A stretch of DNA of 64,000 nt from Mesorhizobium sp. B2-1-8 (GTDB lineage Bacteria; Pseudomonadota; Alphaproteobacteria; Rhizobiales; Rhizobiaceae), in contig NZ_CP083952.1 in NCBI RefSeq assembly GCF_006442545.2, forward strand, positions 1 to 64,000, in the 5' to 3' direction. Positions within the stretch are counted from its first letter, which is position 1. Every line of letters begins with the position of its first letter. Positions 40,811-48,839 of this stretch are shown here, piece by piece. A program made the translations under genes and the position numbers. A model generated the notes under the pieces. That model did not search any database, had not been told where the DNA came from, and worked only from the letters and a program-made list of their open reading frames with translations.

Positions 40811-41087
40811 GGGTTCTGCTCCCGTATTGGACGCGCAGGCCTCTGACGCGATCCAGATGTGAAACGATGTCCACGCCGCTCGCCTGCGAGCGGGCGTGGT
40901 AGTTCTCGGTGACCCGAATGATCGTTTCGACCACATTTGGGAAACAGCCGCAACAGCGGCCCCGTTTGTGCATGGCGTGATAGACTTTTGCCGGCACGAT
41001 GAGCTGCCAGGGATCCTGATCCAGCAGGCCGATGATCGCCTGCTCGATCTCCTTCTCGGTGATGATGTTGCAATGGCAGATCAGCAT
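40776..41087 (-). CDS. bfd: Bacterioferritin-associated ferredoxin with C-terminal extension
   Basis: [2Fe-2S] protein that passes electrons to Bfr for iron release. 103 aa. The cluster ligands fit Cys4, Cys6 (LICHCN) and Cys45, Cys48 (RCCGCFP). The Bfd core ends near residue 65, and about 35-40 extra residues of basic character ([14 protein letters not shown] at the end) follow. Most Bfd proteins are about 60-75 aa. Part of the extension is read from the DNA that also encodes the Bfr N-terminus. It follows the first imelysin gene by 57 bp. Confidence 0.92.
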   Translation of the reverse strand: MLICHCNIITEKEIEQAIIGLLDQDPWQLIVPAKVYHAMHKRGRCCGCFPNVVETIIRVTENYHARSQASGVDIVSHLDRVRGLRVQYGSRTHERRTTGHRAA

Positions 41088-41144
41088 TTCGTCGCTCTAG
41101 CTGACGGCGCCGGTGCGGCGCCGTTTGGCTGGGGATGGTAGGCT

Positions 41145-42434
41145 TTACTTGAACACCTTGTCGGGTGCGTCGAGGCTGTCGGAGCCTTCGAAGGCGATGG
41201 CATTCAACTTCAACGAACCGACCGCGCGCTCGATCGACTTGGTCTGATCGATCAGCGCGTCGATTGCCGCCTGAACGGTGGCGTTGCCCGCGGTATTGCC
41301 TTCGGCGATCTGCTGGTCATAGGCCTCGCCGGCCTCGGCCCGCGCCTTGATCGCCTCCATCCTGGCGACGGTGACATCGAGCTTATCAGACAGTTCCTTG
41401 TAGATCGCCGGATCGGCGGCCTTGACAATATCGGCCACCGACGGACCCGAGACAACGGTGCCATCAAGCCTGGTGTAGCTGGCGTGGTAGGCGGCGCGGA
41501 TGCCGATGGCATCATAGAGATGGGAATTGTAGGTGTTGTCGGAGAAGCAGTCCTGCTCCTCTTCCGGATCATGCAGCAACAGGCCGAGCTTCATGCGCTC
41601 GCCGGCAAGTTCGCCGTAGGAGAGCGAGCCCATGCCGGTGAAGATCACCGAGATCGCGGTGTTCGGCGCACCGTCGACAAGGTTCTTGCGCGCCGCACCG
41701 TCTTGCTTCCAGTTGCCGACCATCTCCTGCAGGTCCGAGACCAGAAGCGTGCTGGCGGACTTCAGATATTCGGCGCGGCGGTCGCAATTGCCGCCGGTGC
41801 AGTTCTTGAGGTCATAGTCGGTGTAGGGGCGCTCGCCGGCGCCCGGGCCGGTGCCGTGCAGGTCCTGGCCCCAGAGCAGGAATTCGATGGCATGATAGCC
41901 GGTGGCGACATTGGCCTCGACGCCGCCGGCCTCCTGCAGCGTGCCGGAGAGGAACTCCGGTGAGAGCTTCGAGGCATCGACTTTCTTGCCGTTGATCTCG
42001 ATTTCCTTGTTGGCGATCAAATTGGCCGTGTAGAGCGAATTCGCGTCGGACTCGGTGCCGTAGCTCTTGGCGACATAGTCGATCAGGCCTTCGTCCAGCG
42101 GCCAGGAATTCACCATGCCTTCCCAGTCGTCGACGATCTTGTTGCCGAAGCGATAGACCTCGGTCTGCTGGTAGGGCACGCGCGATGCCTTCCAGGCGTC
42201 GCGGGCGGCATTGAGCGTTTCCGCCGACGGATCGGCAAGCAGCGCGTCGACCGCCTTGTCGAGCGCCTGCGCCGTGGTCAGCGAATCCTCGTATTTGGCA
42301 AGCCCGATGTCGGCATAGGTCTTGATGACCGCCTTTGCATCGGTTTCCGCCTTGGCAGGCAGCACGAACACCGCGGCGGTCAGCAGCGCCGTGGCGCCGA
42401 TCGCCGTCAGCCTGACGCCATATCGTGCTGTCAT
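41145..42434 (-). CDS. Imelysin-family iron-regulated protein (IrpA-like)
   Basis: 429 aa from the ATG at 42434. Signal peptide LTAIGATALLTAAVFVLPAKA. Contains the intact imelysin motif GxHxxE as GYHAIE at 179-184, followed by FLLWGQDLHGTGPGAGERPY. Related proteins (IrpA of cyanobacteria, imelysins/M75) are iron-induced and periplasmic or outer-membrane linked; iron binding is suspected, proteolysis unproven. First gene of the six-gene operon; an Irr-type box lies about 255 bp upstream. Confidence 0.92.
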   Translation of the reverse strand: MTARYGVRLTAIGATALLTAAVFVLPAKAETDAKAVIKTYADIGLAKYEDSLTTAQALDKAVDALLADPSAETLNAARDAWKASRVPYQQTEVYRFGNKIVDDWEGMVNSWPLDEGLIDYVAKSYGTESDANSLYTANLIANKEIEINGKKVDASKLSPEFLSGTLQEAGGVEANVATGYHAIEFLLWGQDLHGTGPGAGERPYTDYDLKNCTGGNCDRRAEYLKSASTLLVSDLQEMVGNWKQDGAARKNLVDGAPNTAISVIFTGMGSLSYGELAGERMKLGLLLHDPEEEQDCFSDNTYNSHLYDAIGIRAAYHASYTRLDGTVVSGPSVADIVKAADPAIYKELSDKLDVTVARMEAIKARAEAGEAYDQQIAEGNTAGNATVQAAIDALIDQTKSIERAVGSLKLNAIAFEGSDSLDAPDKVFK

Positions 42435-42687
42435 TATCGCTCTCCAGTTTCTCGGGAATTTTCCAAGCGGCGCGCGCGCCAACCCGCGCCAGGCCACATT
42501 CATGCCATTGGGCGCAAGACATGCCGCGCGATCGCGCGGCTCAGGGAAGAAAGACATCAAAATGCCTCCAATCGAACGGGTTCAAGGCCCAGACATCAAA
42601 GGGATGCGCCAATGCGCGAGCTTCCTTAAAGCTTCGAGTTCGAAGGAAGTCAATGGACAATTTCTGGAAAACCCAATCGAAACAATA
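42435..42687 (-). other. Long leader of the iron operon
   Basis: 253 bp between the predicted promoter and the first imelysin start, with no supported gene. It contains a perfect 18-base palindrome GCCGCGCGATCGCGCGGC at 42523-42540, which would form a stable stem in the mRNA. No other structure was recognised. It may be an untranslated leader; a short coding role cannot be excluded. Confidence 0.4.
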
Positions 42688-42718
42688 GTTTAGAATTATT
42701 CTAAACTACGATTGTCAA
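42688..42718 (-). promoter_or_regulatory. Irr-type iron control element over a predicted promoter
   Basis: The 19-base near-perfect palindrome GTTTAGAATTATTCTAAAC (42688-42706) matches the known iron control element pattern TTTAGAA-N3-TTCTAAA bound by rhizobial Irr. On the minus strand a perfect -35 TTGACA (42718 down to 42713) is followed by 17 bases and TTCTAA, so the palindrome covers the spacer and -10 region. That geometry suggests repression by Irr when iron is low. The box is also 162 bp upstream of the divergent flavoprotein gene and may act on both. Confidence 0.82.
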
Positions 42719-42867
42719 CTTTATACGTCCGCTGCACCGGCTTTGCGGCCCGAACTGTACGATTGACAGTCGCCGTCCCGGGTGCGACCCGCAAACCCCC
42801 TCTTGCGGCGGCGCCAGACAATTGCCACTTGGCGAGACGTCCTAGGATCGAACGGGATCGGAATGCG

Positions 42868-44121
42868 ATGAAGAACGGCGTGGTCATTGTCGGTGCGGGT
42901 CATGCGGGCGTGCAGGCGGCCGCCAGTCTGCGCGAGGATGGCTACGATGGGCCGGTGATCCTGGTCGGCGACGAGAACGAACTGCCCTACCACAAGCCGC
43001 CGCTGTCGAAGACCTTCATCAAGGATGCCGAAGCCAAGCCTCAACCGCTTCGGGGCGAGGCCTTCTATACCGGCAGCGCCATCGACTACCGGCCAGGGAT
43101 CCGGATCGAGCGTATCGATGCCGGCAGCCACAGTCTCGACATTGCGGGCGGCGGCGCACTTGCCTGCGACCATCTGATCCTGGCGACCGGATCGCGCCCA
43201 CGCGCCCTGCCGCTGCCCGGGGCGGATCTGTCCGGCGTGGTGTCGCTGCGCTCGCTGGCCGATGCGCGGTTGATCCGGGAGCTGAGCGCGCGGAGCGAAG
43301 ATGTGGTCATCCTCGGCGGAGGCTTCATCGGGCTGGAGATCGCAGCGACGCTGCGGGCTGCCGGCCGCACCGTGACGGTTGTCGAAGCCGTCGACCGGCT
43401 GCTCGGCCGCGCCGTGGCGCCGGTGGTTGCGAGCCATGTCCGGCAAAGGCTGGAAGCGACAGGCGTGCGCATTCTCACCGGGACCTCGATTTCAAGGCTC
43501 GAAGGCGAAAACGGCCATGTCACGGCCGCGATCACCTCGTCAGGCGAAAGACTGCCGGCGCGTATGGTCGTGGTCGGCATCGGCGCCGTGCCGAATGTCG
43601 AGCTGGCGCAAGCCGCCGGCCTTGCCGTCGCCAACGGCATCCGCGTCAATGACCAGATGCGCAGCTCGGTGCCGGAGATTCTGGCCATCGGCGACGCCGC
43701 CTCGTACCGGCACTGGTTCACGGGCGGCGACGTGCGGCTGGAATCGGTGCAAAACGCCACCGACCAAGCACGGCTTGCCGCCAGGACAATTACCGGTCAC
43801 ACCGACGCCTACTCGGCGGTGCCATGGTTCTGGTCCGACATTGGCGACATGAAGCTGCAGATGGTTGGCCTGACCGCTGGCGGCGACAGCCATGTCCTAC
43901 TCGGCGATCTTCCCGACAACAAATTCTCGATCTACCACTATGCCGGCGACCGCCTGCTCGGTATCGAATCCGTCAACCGTCCGGGCGACCACATGCTTGG
44001 CCGCAAGATGCTCGGCGCCGGTTTCTCGCCGACGCCGCAGACGGTAGCCACGGGTCCCGAGGGGCTAAAGGCGGCGTTGGCCGACTACCAGGAAAACGCG
44101 CCGGCAAGGGCGGCGGGATAG
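42868..44121 (+). CDS. FAD-dependent ferredoxin reductase-like oxidoreductase
   Basis: 417 aa from the ATG at 42868. FAD-binding GVVIVGAGHAGVQAAASL, NAD(P)-binding VVILGGGFIGLEIAATL (about 148-164) and the second FAD motif EILAIGDAASYRH. A C-terminal reductase domain starts near 325 (VPWFWSDIGDMKLQMVGLT). This is the BphA4/putidaredoxin reductase type, which reduces [2Fe-2S] ferredoxins. No cognate oxygenase is nearby; Bfd is the only [2Fe-2S] ferredoxin in the window, across the shared control region. The partner assignment is inference. Confidence 0.88.
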   Translation: MKNGVVIVGAGHAGVQAAASLREDGYDGPVILVGDENELPYHKPPLSKTFIKDAEAKPQPLRGEAFYTGSAIDYRPGIRIERIDAGSHSLDIAGGGALACDHLILATGSRPRALPLPGADLSGVVSLRSLADARLIRELSARSEDVVILGGGFIGLEIAATLRAAGRTVTVVEAVDRLLGRAVAPVVASHVRQRLEATGVRILTGTSISRLEGENGHVTAAITSSGERLPARMVVVGIGAVPNVELAQAAGLAVANGIRVNDQMRSSVPEILAIGDAASYRHWFTGGDVRLESVQNATDQARLAARTITGHTDAYSAVPWFWSDIGDMKLQMVGLTAGGDSHVLLGDLPDNKFSIYHYAGDRLLGIESVNRPGDHMLGRKMLGAGFSPTPQTVATGPEGLKAALADYQENAPARAAG

Positions 44122-44198
44122 CTGGCATCTGCTGAGCGGGGCGATCTTGATAACCGTCAATTTAGGACGTCTGCGCTGCCCCTCATCCGCCTGCCGGC

Positions 44199-44229
44199 AC
44201 CTTCTCCCGTATAGTGACGGGGAGAAGGT
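44199..44229. repeat. REP-like hairpin between convergent genes
   Basis: ACCTTCTCCCGT (44199-44210) pairs with ACGGGGAGAAGGT (44217-44229) with one bulged G and a 6-base loop. It is preceded by CCCCTCATCCGCCTGCCGGC, and the whole resembles a dispersed Mesorhizobium intergenic repeat. It lies in the 120-bp gap between convergent genes and could also act as a transcription end for either. Confidence 0.65.
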
Positions 44230-44241
44230 AAGCGCACCGGC

Positions 44242-45519
44242 TCAGGCGGCGCAGACTTCGCGGATCGAGCTTTCCAGAATGTCGAGCGCTTCGTTCATGA
44301 CCTCGTCCTGGATGGTGATCGGCGCCAGGAAGCGGATGACGTTGCCGTAGACGCCGCAGGTCAGCAGGATCAGGCCCTTATCGAGCGCCTTCAGGCGGAT
44401 CGCGTTGGCGATCTCGGCCGACGGCAGGCCCTTCTTGACGTCGTTGAACTCGACCGCGTTCATGAAGCCCAAACCCCTGATGTCGACAATCTCGGGCACG
44501 TCGTCACGGATCGACTGCAGACGCTGCTTCAGCCTCGCACCCAGCGTGTTGGCGCGGTCGCAGAGCTTTTCGTCCTCTATGACGTCAAGCACGGCATGTG
44601 CCGCGGCAACGCCGATCGGGCTGCCGCCATAGGTGCCGCCGAGGCCGCCGGGGCTGGGCGCATCCATGATTTCGGCGCGACCGGTGACCGCCGACAGCGG
44701 GAAGCCGCCAGCCAGGCTCTTGGCCATTGTGGTGATGTCGGCCGCCACCTCATGGTGGTCCATGGCGAACATCTTGCCGGTGCGGGCAAAGCCGGTCTGC
44801 ACTTCGTCGGCGATGAGCAGCATGCCGTGCTGGTCGCAGAGCTTGCGCAGCGCCGTCAGGAGTTCCCGCGGCGCGTCGTAGAAGCCGCCCTCGCCCTGAA
44901 CCGGCTCGATGATGATCGCGGCGACGCGGGCCGGATCGACATCCGCCTTGAACAGCTTGTCGAGCGCCGCCAGCGAATCGGCGACCGAGACACCATGCAG
45001 TTGCACGGGGAACGGCACGTGGTAGACGTCGCCCGGCATGGCTCCAAAGCCAACCTTGTAGGGCACGACCTTGCCGGTCAGCGCCATGCCCATGAAGGTG
45101 CGGCCGTGGAAGCCGCCGCCGAAGGCGATGACGGCTTGGCGGCCGGTGGCGTTGCGAGCGATCTTGATGGCATTTTCCACCGCCTCGGCGCCGGTGGTGA
45201 CGAAGATGGTCTTCTTCTCGAACTTGCCGGGCAGCATGGCGTTCAGCCGTTCGGCCAGCCGTACATAGCTCTCATAAGGCACGACCTGATGGCAGGTGTG
45301 GGTGAAGCGATCGAGCTGCGCCTTGACCGCCTCGATTACCTTGGGATGGCGGTGGCCGGTGTTGACGACGGCGATGCCCGAGGAGAAGTCGATATAGCGG
45401 CGGCCCTCGACATCCCAGATTTCCGAATTCTCGGCCCGATCGGCGTAGATCTGCGTGGTCATGCCGACCCCGCGCGAGATCGACTGGTTCTTGCGTTCGG
45501 AAATGGCGGAGTTCTTCAT
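44242..45519 (-). CDS. gabT: 4-aminobutyrate--2-oxoglutarate aminotransferase
   Basis: PLP-dependent class III aminotransferase that moves the amino group of GABA to 2-oxoglutarate. 425 aa from the ATG at 45519. Motifs are FGGGFHGRTFMGMALTG, LLIADEVQTGFARTGKMFA and the PLP lysine in TTMAKSLAGGFPLSAVTG. Sequence style is close to GabT, but class III substrates are hard to separate by eye. No gabD gene is adjacent. The gene stands alone between the flavoprotein and an RND gene remnant. Confidence 0.88.
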   Translation of the reverse strand: MKNSAISERKNQSISRGVGMTTQIYADRAENSEIWDVEGRRYIDFSSGIAVVNTGHRHPKVIEAVKAQLDRFTHTCHQVVPYESYVRLAERLNAMLPGKFEKKTIFVTTGAEAVENAIKIARNATGRQAVIAFGGGFHGRTFMGMALTGKVVPYKVGFGAMPGDVYHVPFPVQLHGVSVADSLAALDKLFKADVDPARVAAIIIEPVQGEGGFYDAPRELLTALRKLCDQHGMLLIADEVQTGFARTGKMFAMDHHEVAADITTMAKSLAGGFPLSAVTGRAEIMDAPSPGGLGGTYGGSPIGVAAAHAVLDVIEDEKLCDRANTLGARLKQRLQSIRDDVPEIVDIRGLGFMNAVEFNDVKKGLPSAEIANAIRLKALDKGLILLTCGVYGNVIRFLAPITIQDEVMNEALDILESSIREVCAA

Positions 45520-45639
45520 GATATCCCTCACCGGGCCGGCGCCCGTTCTGTTTGATGTCGTTGAACTCCCCTTCTGGCCTTATTTCAGATTTTCCTCAAG
45601 TCGGCACCATCACCGGGTCGATTGGACCTGACTCAACCA

Positions 45640-45930
45640 GTCCAGCGATACACGCGGCCGTGGTGCCGCTGATGCTGTTCGTCATGGCGACCATTCCGAT
45701 GGTTGCAGTTGCAGAGCTTTCAGCGCCTGCTCCTGGTGGTGGCGGTGGCGCGGCTGGGCCTGATCGGCGTTGTGGCCTACGCCATGATGGGCGGCATTAT
45801 CGCGGGCACTGCGATCACGCTGCTGTTCCTGCCGGCGCTTTATGTGACGTGGTTCAGGATCAAGGAGCCGAAAGACCAGGAAACCCCGCCCGTTGCGGAG
45901 AATGGCGACCCGGTTAAAGCTTCGACGTAA
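45640..45930 (+). pseudogene. Remnant of an RND efflux pump inner-membrane subunit
   Basis: Pieces of an AcrB/MexB-type transporter C-terminal half are visible in two frames. IHAAVVPLMLFVMATIPM is read in one frame. After a frameshift near 45695-45705, LQLQSFQRLLLVVAV and RLGLIGVV follow, joined directly to AYAMMGGIIAGTAITLLFL and PALYVTWFRIKEP. In intact pumps about 90 residues separate the last two parts. The fragment is thus 5'-truncated, frameshifted and internally deleted. It fills most of the 423-bp gap between gabT and the next gene. Confidence 0.8.
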
Positions 45931-45942
45931 GGCTTTGCTGGA

Positions 45943-46257
45943 TTATTCGTTGTCGTTGGAGGGTACAGGACGCGACTTGGCCCGCTGCCAGGGCGAGGAC
46001 TTCGAGCTGCGCCAAGCATGCCAGCCTTCAGGCAAGTCGGCCAAGGCCAGGATGGTTTCATCCCGCCGCAACACGTTTTGCAAGCTGACAATCATGATGT
46101 CGCCGTCGTCAACAGGGCCAGTTTCGCTGTTGTGGAATTGCCAGCTGCCATCATCATCGTCATGCGATACATATGCGATCCAGTCCCCGCGGGCGACTAT
46201 GCCTCTATCCAGAAAAACCGCGACATGGGGCGGATCTGCAAATTTCCATTCCTCCAT
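45943..46257 (-). CDS. Small conserved protein of unknown function
   Basis: 104 aa, acidic, no signal peptide or membrane segment. Residues EEWKFADPPHVAVFLDRG, IAYVSHDDDDGSWQFHN, DIMIVSLQNVLRRDE and LADLPEGWHAWRSS form a compact single domain of a type I have seen as a conserved hypothetical in unrelated bacteria, but I cannot name the family. The tail is basic. It lies 55 bp past the ABC ATPase gene on the same strand and might be at the end of that transcript. Confidence 0.7.
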   Translation of the reverse strand: MEEWKFADPPHVAVFLDRGIVARGDWIAYVSHDDDDGSWQFHNSETGPVDDGDIMIVSLQNVLRRDETILALADLPEGWHAWRSSKSSPWQRAKSRPVPSNDNE

Positions 46258-46312
46258 GGGAATCCCCTGAAAACCAACGGTTCAGCGCACAGTGAGAAGG
46301 ATTCTCATGAAT

Positions 46313-47062
46313 TCAGCCGGTTCTCACAAACCCGTCGCTCGCCCTGAGCAGGTTGCGCGTATAGTCCTTCGAAACGCGGCGCTCGACGAGGTCGTTCGCC
46401 ACCAGATTCTCCACCGCCTCGCCGCCCTGCATCACCATCAGCCGCTCGCACATATGGGTGATGATGGCGAGGTCGTGGCTGACCATCAGGAAGGTCAGCT
46501 TGCGCCGCCGGCGGACTTCTTCCAGCAGGTTGAGCACCTCCGCCTGCACCGAGGCGTCGAGCGCCGAGGTCGGCTCGTCGAGCAGCAGGATCGAGGGTTC
46601 GAGGATCAGCGCACGTGCAATCGCCACACGCTGACGCTGGCCGCCCGACAATTGGTGGGCGTAGCGGAAGCGAAAGCCGTTGCCGAGGCCGACTTCGTCG
46701 AGAGCGCGTTCGATCCGCTTTTCGCCATCGGCAAAGCCGTGGATAGCAAGCGGCTCCTGCAGCAGTCGATCGACGGTCTGGCGCGGGTGCAGCGAGCCAT
46801 ACGGATCCTGGAAGACCATCTGCACTTCGCGGTAAAAGGCCTTGTCGCGGCGCGCGCCGAGCGTCTTGCCGTTGACGACAATGCTGCCCGAGGCGACCGG
46901 CGCGAGGCCGGCGATGGCCCGCAGCAATGTCGATTTGCCGGAACCGGATTCGCCGACAAGGCCGAAGGATTCGCCCGGCTGCACGTCGAGGCTGACGCCC
47001 TTCAGCGCGCGGAAGCGGTCGAAGATCACCTCCAGCCTGTCGACGGCAATCGCAGATGTCAT
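46313..47062 (-). CDS. Peptide-type ABC transporter ATP-binding protein (DppF-like)
   Basis: 249 aa from the ATG at 47062, overlapping the previous gene by 4 bp. Walker A GLVGESGSGKSTLLRAI, Q-loop VFQDPYGSLHPRQ, signature LSGGQRQRVAIARAL and Walker B ILLLDEPTSALD. Second ATPase of a dipeptide/oligopeptide/nickel-type importer. The C-terminal extension of some DppF proteins is short here. Confidence 0.92.
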   Translation of the reverse strand: MTSAIAVDRLEVIFDRFRALKGVSLDVQPGESFGLVGESGSGKSTLLRAIAGLAPVASGSIVVNGKTLGARRDKAFYREVQMVFQDPYGSLHPRQTVDRLLQEPLAIHGFADGEKRIERALDEVGLGNGFRFRYAHQLSGGQRQRVAIARALILEPSILLLDEPTSALDASVQAEVLNLLEEVRRRRKLTFLMVSHDLAIITHMCERLMVMQGGEAVENLVANDLVERRVSKDYTRNLLRASDGFVRTG

Positions 47063-47922
47063 GCCGCCCACTCCGGCTTGCGGTCGAGCACCGGCAGCGG
47101 GTGACGGTCGGCGCCGATCTTGGGCATGCAGTTGAGCAGCCCACGCGTGTAGGGATGCTGGGCCTGGCCGAGTTCCGAGGCCTTGAGCTGCTCGACCACC
47201 TTGCCGGCATACATGACGATGACGCGGTCGCAGAAAGAGGAAACCAGGCGCAGATCGTGCGAGATGAAGATCAGTCCCATGCCACGCTCTGCGACCAGCC
47301 GGTCGAGGATGCCGAGGACATCGAGCTGCACCGTGACGTCGAGCGCCGAGGTCGGCTCGTCGGCGATCATCATTTCCGGCCCGGCGATCAGCATCATGGC
47401 GATCATGGCGCGCTGGCCCATGCCGCCGGACACTTCGTGCGGATGCAGGTCGAAGACACGTTTGGGATCGCGGATCTGCACCGCCTCCAGCATGGCCAGC
47501 GCGCGCTCGCGCGCCTCGGCCTTGCCGACCTTTTCATGGGTGCGCAGCGTTTCGACGATCTGACGGCCGATGCTCATCACCGGGTCGAGCGAATATTTCG
47601 GGTCCTGCAGGATCATGGCGATGCGGTTGCCGCGCAACGCCCGGCGTTGGCGCGCCGAGACGCCGAGCAGGTCGATGCCGTCGAAGGTCAATTTGCTGGC
47701 CGATATCCGGGCCTGCGGCGGTGTCAGTCCCATGATGGCACGGCCCGTCTGCGACTTGCCCGAGCCGGATTCGCCGACGATGCCGAGCCGCTCGCGGCCG
47801 AGCGAAAAGGAAACCCCGCGCACCGCCTCAATCATGCCGGTGCGGGTCGGAAAGGTGACCCGCAGATCCTCGACGTCGAGAAGCGTGCTCTTTGATCGCC
47901 GTTGATCAGGGGGCCCACTCAT
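47059..47922 (-). CDS. Peptide-type ABC transporter ATP-binding protein (DppD-like)
   Basis: 287 aa. Walker A GIVGESGSGKSQTGRAIMG, Q-loop ILQDPKYSLDPVMSIG, signature VSGGMGQRAMIAMML and Walker B MMIADEPTSALDVTVQ. The C-terminal oligopeptide-transporter extension HPYTRGLLNCMPKIG is present. The Met-Gly in the signature replaces the more common Gln-Arg run start. It overlaps its neighbours by 4 bp on both sides. Confidence 0.93.
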   Translation of the reverse strand: MSGPPDQRRSKSTLLDVEDLRVTFPTRTGMIEAVRGVSFSLGRERLGIVGESGSGKSQTGRAIMGLTPPQARISASKLTFDGIDLLGVSARQRRALRGNRIAMILQDPKYSLDPVMSIGRQIVETLRTHEKVGKAEARERALAMLEAVQIRDPKRVFDLHPHEVSGGMGQRAMIAMMLIAGPEMMIADEPTSALDVTVQLDVLGILDRLVAERGMGLIFISHDLRLVSSFCDRVIVMYAGKVVEQLKASELGQAQHPYTRGLLNCMPKIGADRHPLPVLDRKPEWAA

Positions 47923-48839
47923 TGGTCACCGCTGCGGGGATCGAGTGCGTCGCGCAGGCCGTCGCCGAGCAGGTTGAACCCGAGGCTGACGATCAGGATG
48001 GCGAAGCCAGGCGCGCCGGCAACCCACCATTGGTCGAGGATGAATCGGCGGCCCGAAGCGATCATGGTCCCCCATTCCGGCAGCGGCGGCTGCGCGCCAA
48101 GGCCGAGGAAGCCGAGGCCCGCGGCCGTCAGGATGATGCCAGCCATGTCGAGCGTCACGCGTACGATCAGCGAGGAGATGCACAGCGGCATGATATGGCG
48201 CAGCACGATGCGGAAAGGCGAGGCGCCCATCAATTGCACTGCCTTGATGTAGTCCGAGTTGCGCACGGTGAGCGTCTCGGCCCGAGCGATACGCGCATAA
48301 GGCGGCCAGGAGGTGATGGCGATCGCCAGCACGGCGTTCTCGATGCCGGGACCAAGGGCGGCGACGAAGGCCAGCGCCAGCACCAGCTTGGGGAAGGCAA
48401 GGAAGATGTCGGTGATGCGCATCAGCACGGCATCGGTCCAACCGCCGGCATAGCCGGCGACGGTGCCGACCAGAAGACCGATGGGGGCGGCGATGATGGC
48501 GACCAGGACGACGACATAAAGCGTCCAGCGGGAGCCGTAGAGGATGCGCGAATAGATGTCGCGGCCGAGGTCGTCGGTGCCGAACCAGTGCTGCCCGCTC
48601 GGCGCCAGCAGCCGCGCGTTCTTCAGGTCACCGAAGGTCGGCGAATACGGCGCCAGCACACCGGCAAGGGCGGCGACGAGCAGCAGGGCGATGATGATCA
48701 GCAGGCCGACAAAGGCCAGACGATTGGCGGAAAAGCGCCGCCACGCGACATAGGCGCGGCCGAGTCTTGCCTGCATGCGCGATGTCGGCCGCTCCGACAG
48801 CAACCATTCGCGACGGCTCTGGATGGTCTCGGCGCTCAT
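47919..48839 (-). CDS. Peptide-type ABC transporter permease (DppC-like)
   Basis: 306 aa. An N-terminal cytoplasmic part is followed by a first helix (LAFVGLLIIIALLLVAALAG) and the DppC-type periplasmic segment HWFGTDDLGRDIYSRILYGS. The core has further helices and the ATPase-contact EAA loop (REALTVRN-type, here RAETLTVRNSDYIKAVQLMG). It works with the DppB-like permease. Overlaps by 4 bp with both neighbours. Confidence 0.92.
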   Translation of the reverse strand: MSAETIQSRREWLLSERPTSRMQARLGRAYVAWRRFSANRLAFVGLLIIIALLLVAALAGVLAPYSPTFGDLKNARLLAPSGQHWFGTDDLGRDIYSRILYGSRWTLYVVVLVAIIAAPIGLLVGTVAGYAGGWTDAVLMRITDIFLAFPKLVLALAFVAALGPGIENAVLAIAITSWPPYARIARAETLTVRNSDYIKAVQLMGASPFRIVLRHIMPLCISSLIVRVTLDMAGIILTAAGLGFLGLGAQPPLPEWGTMIASGRRFILDQWWVAGAPGFAILIVSLGFNLLGDGLRDALDPRSGDQ

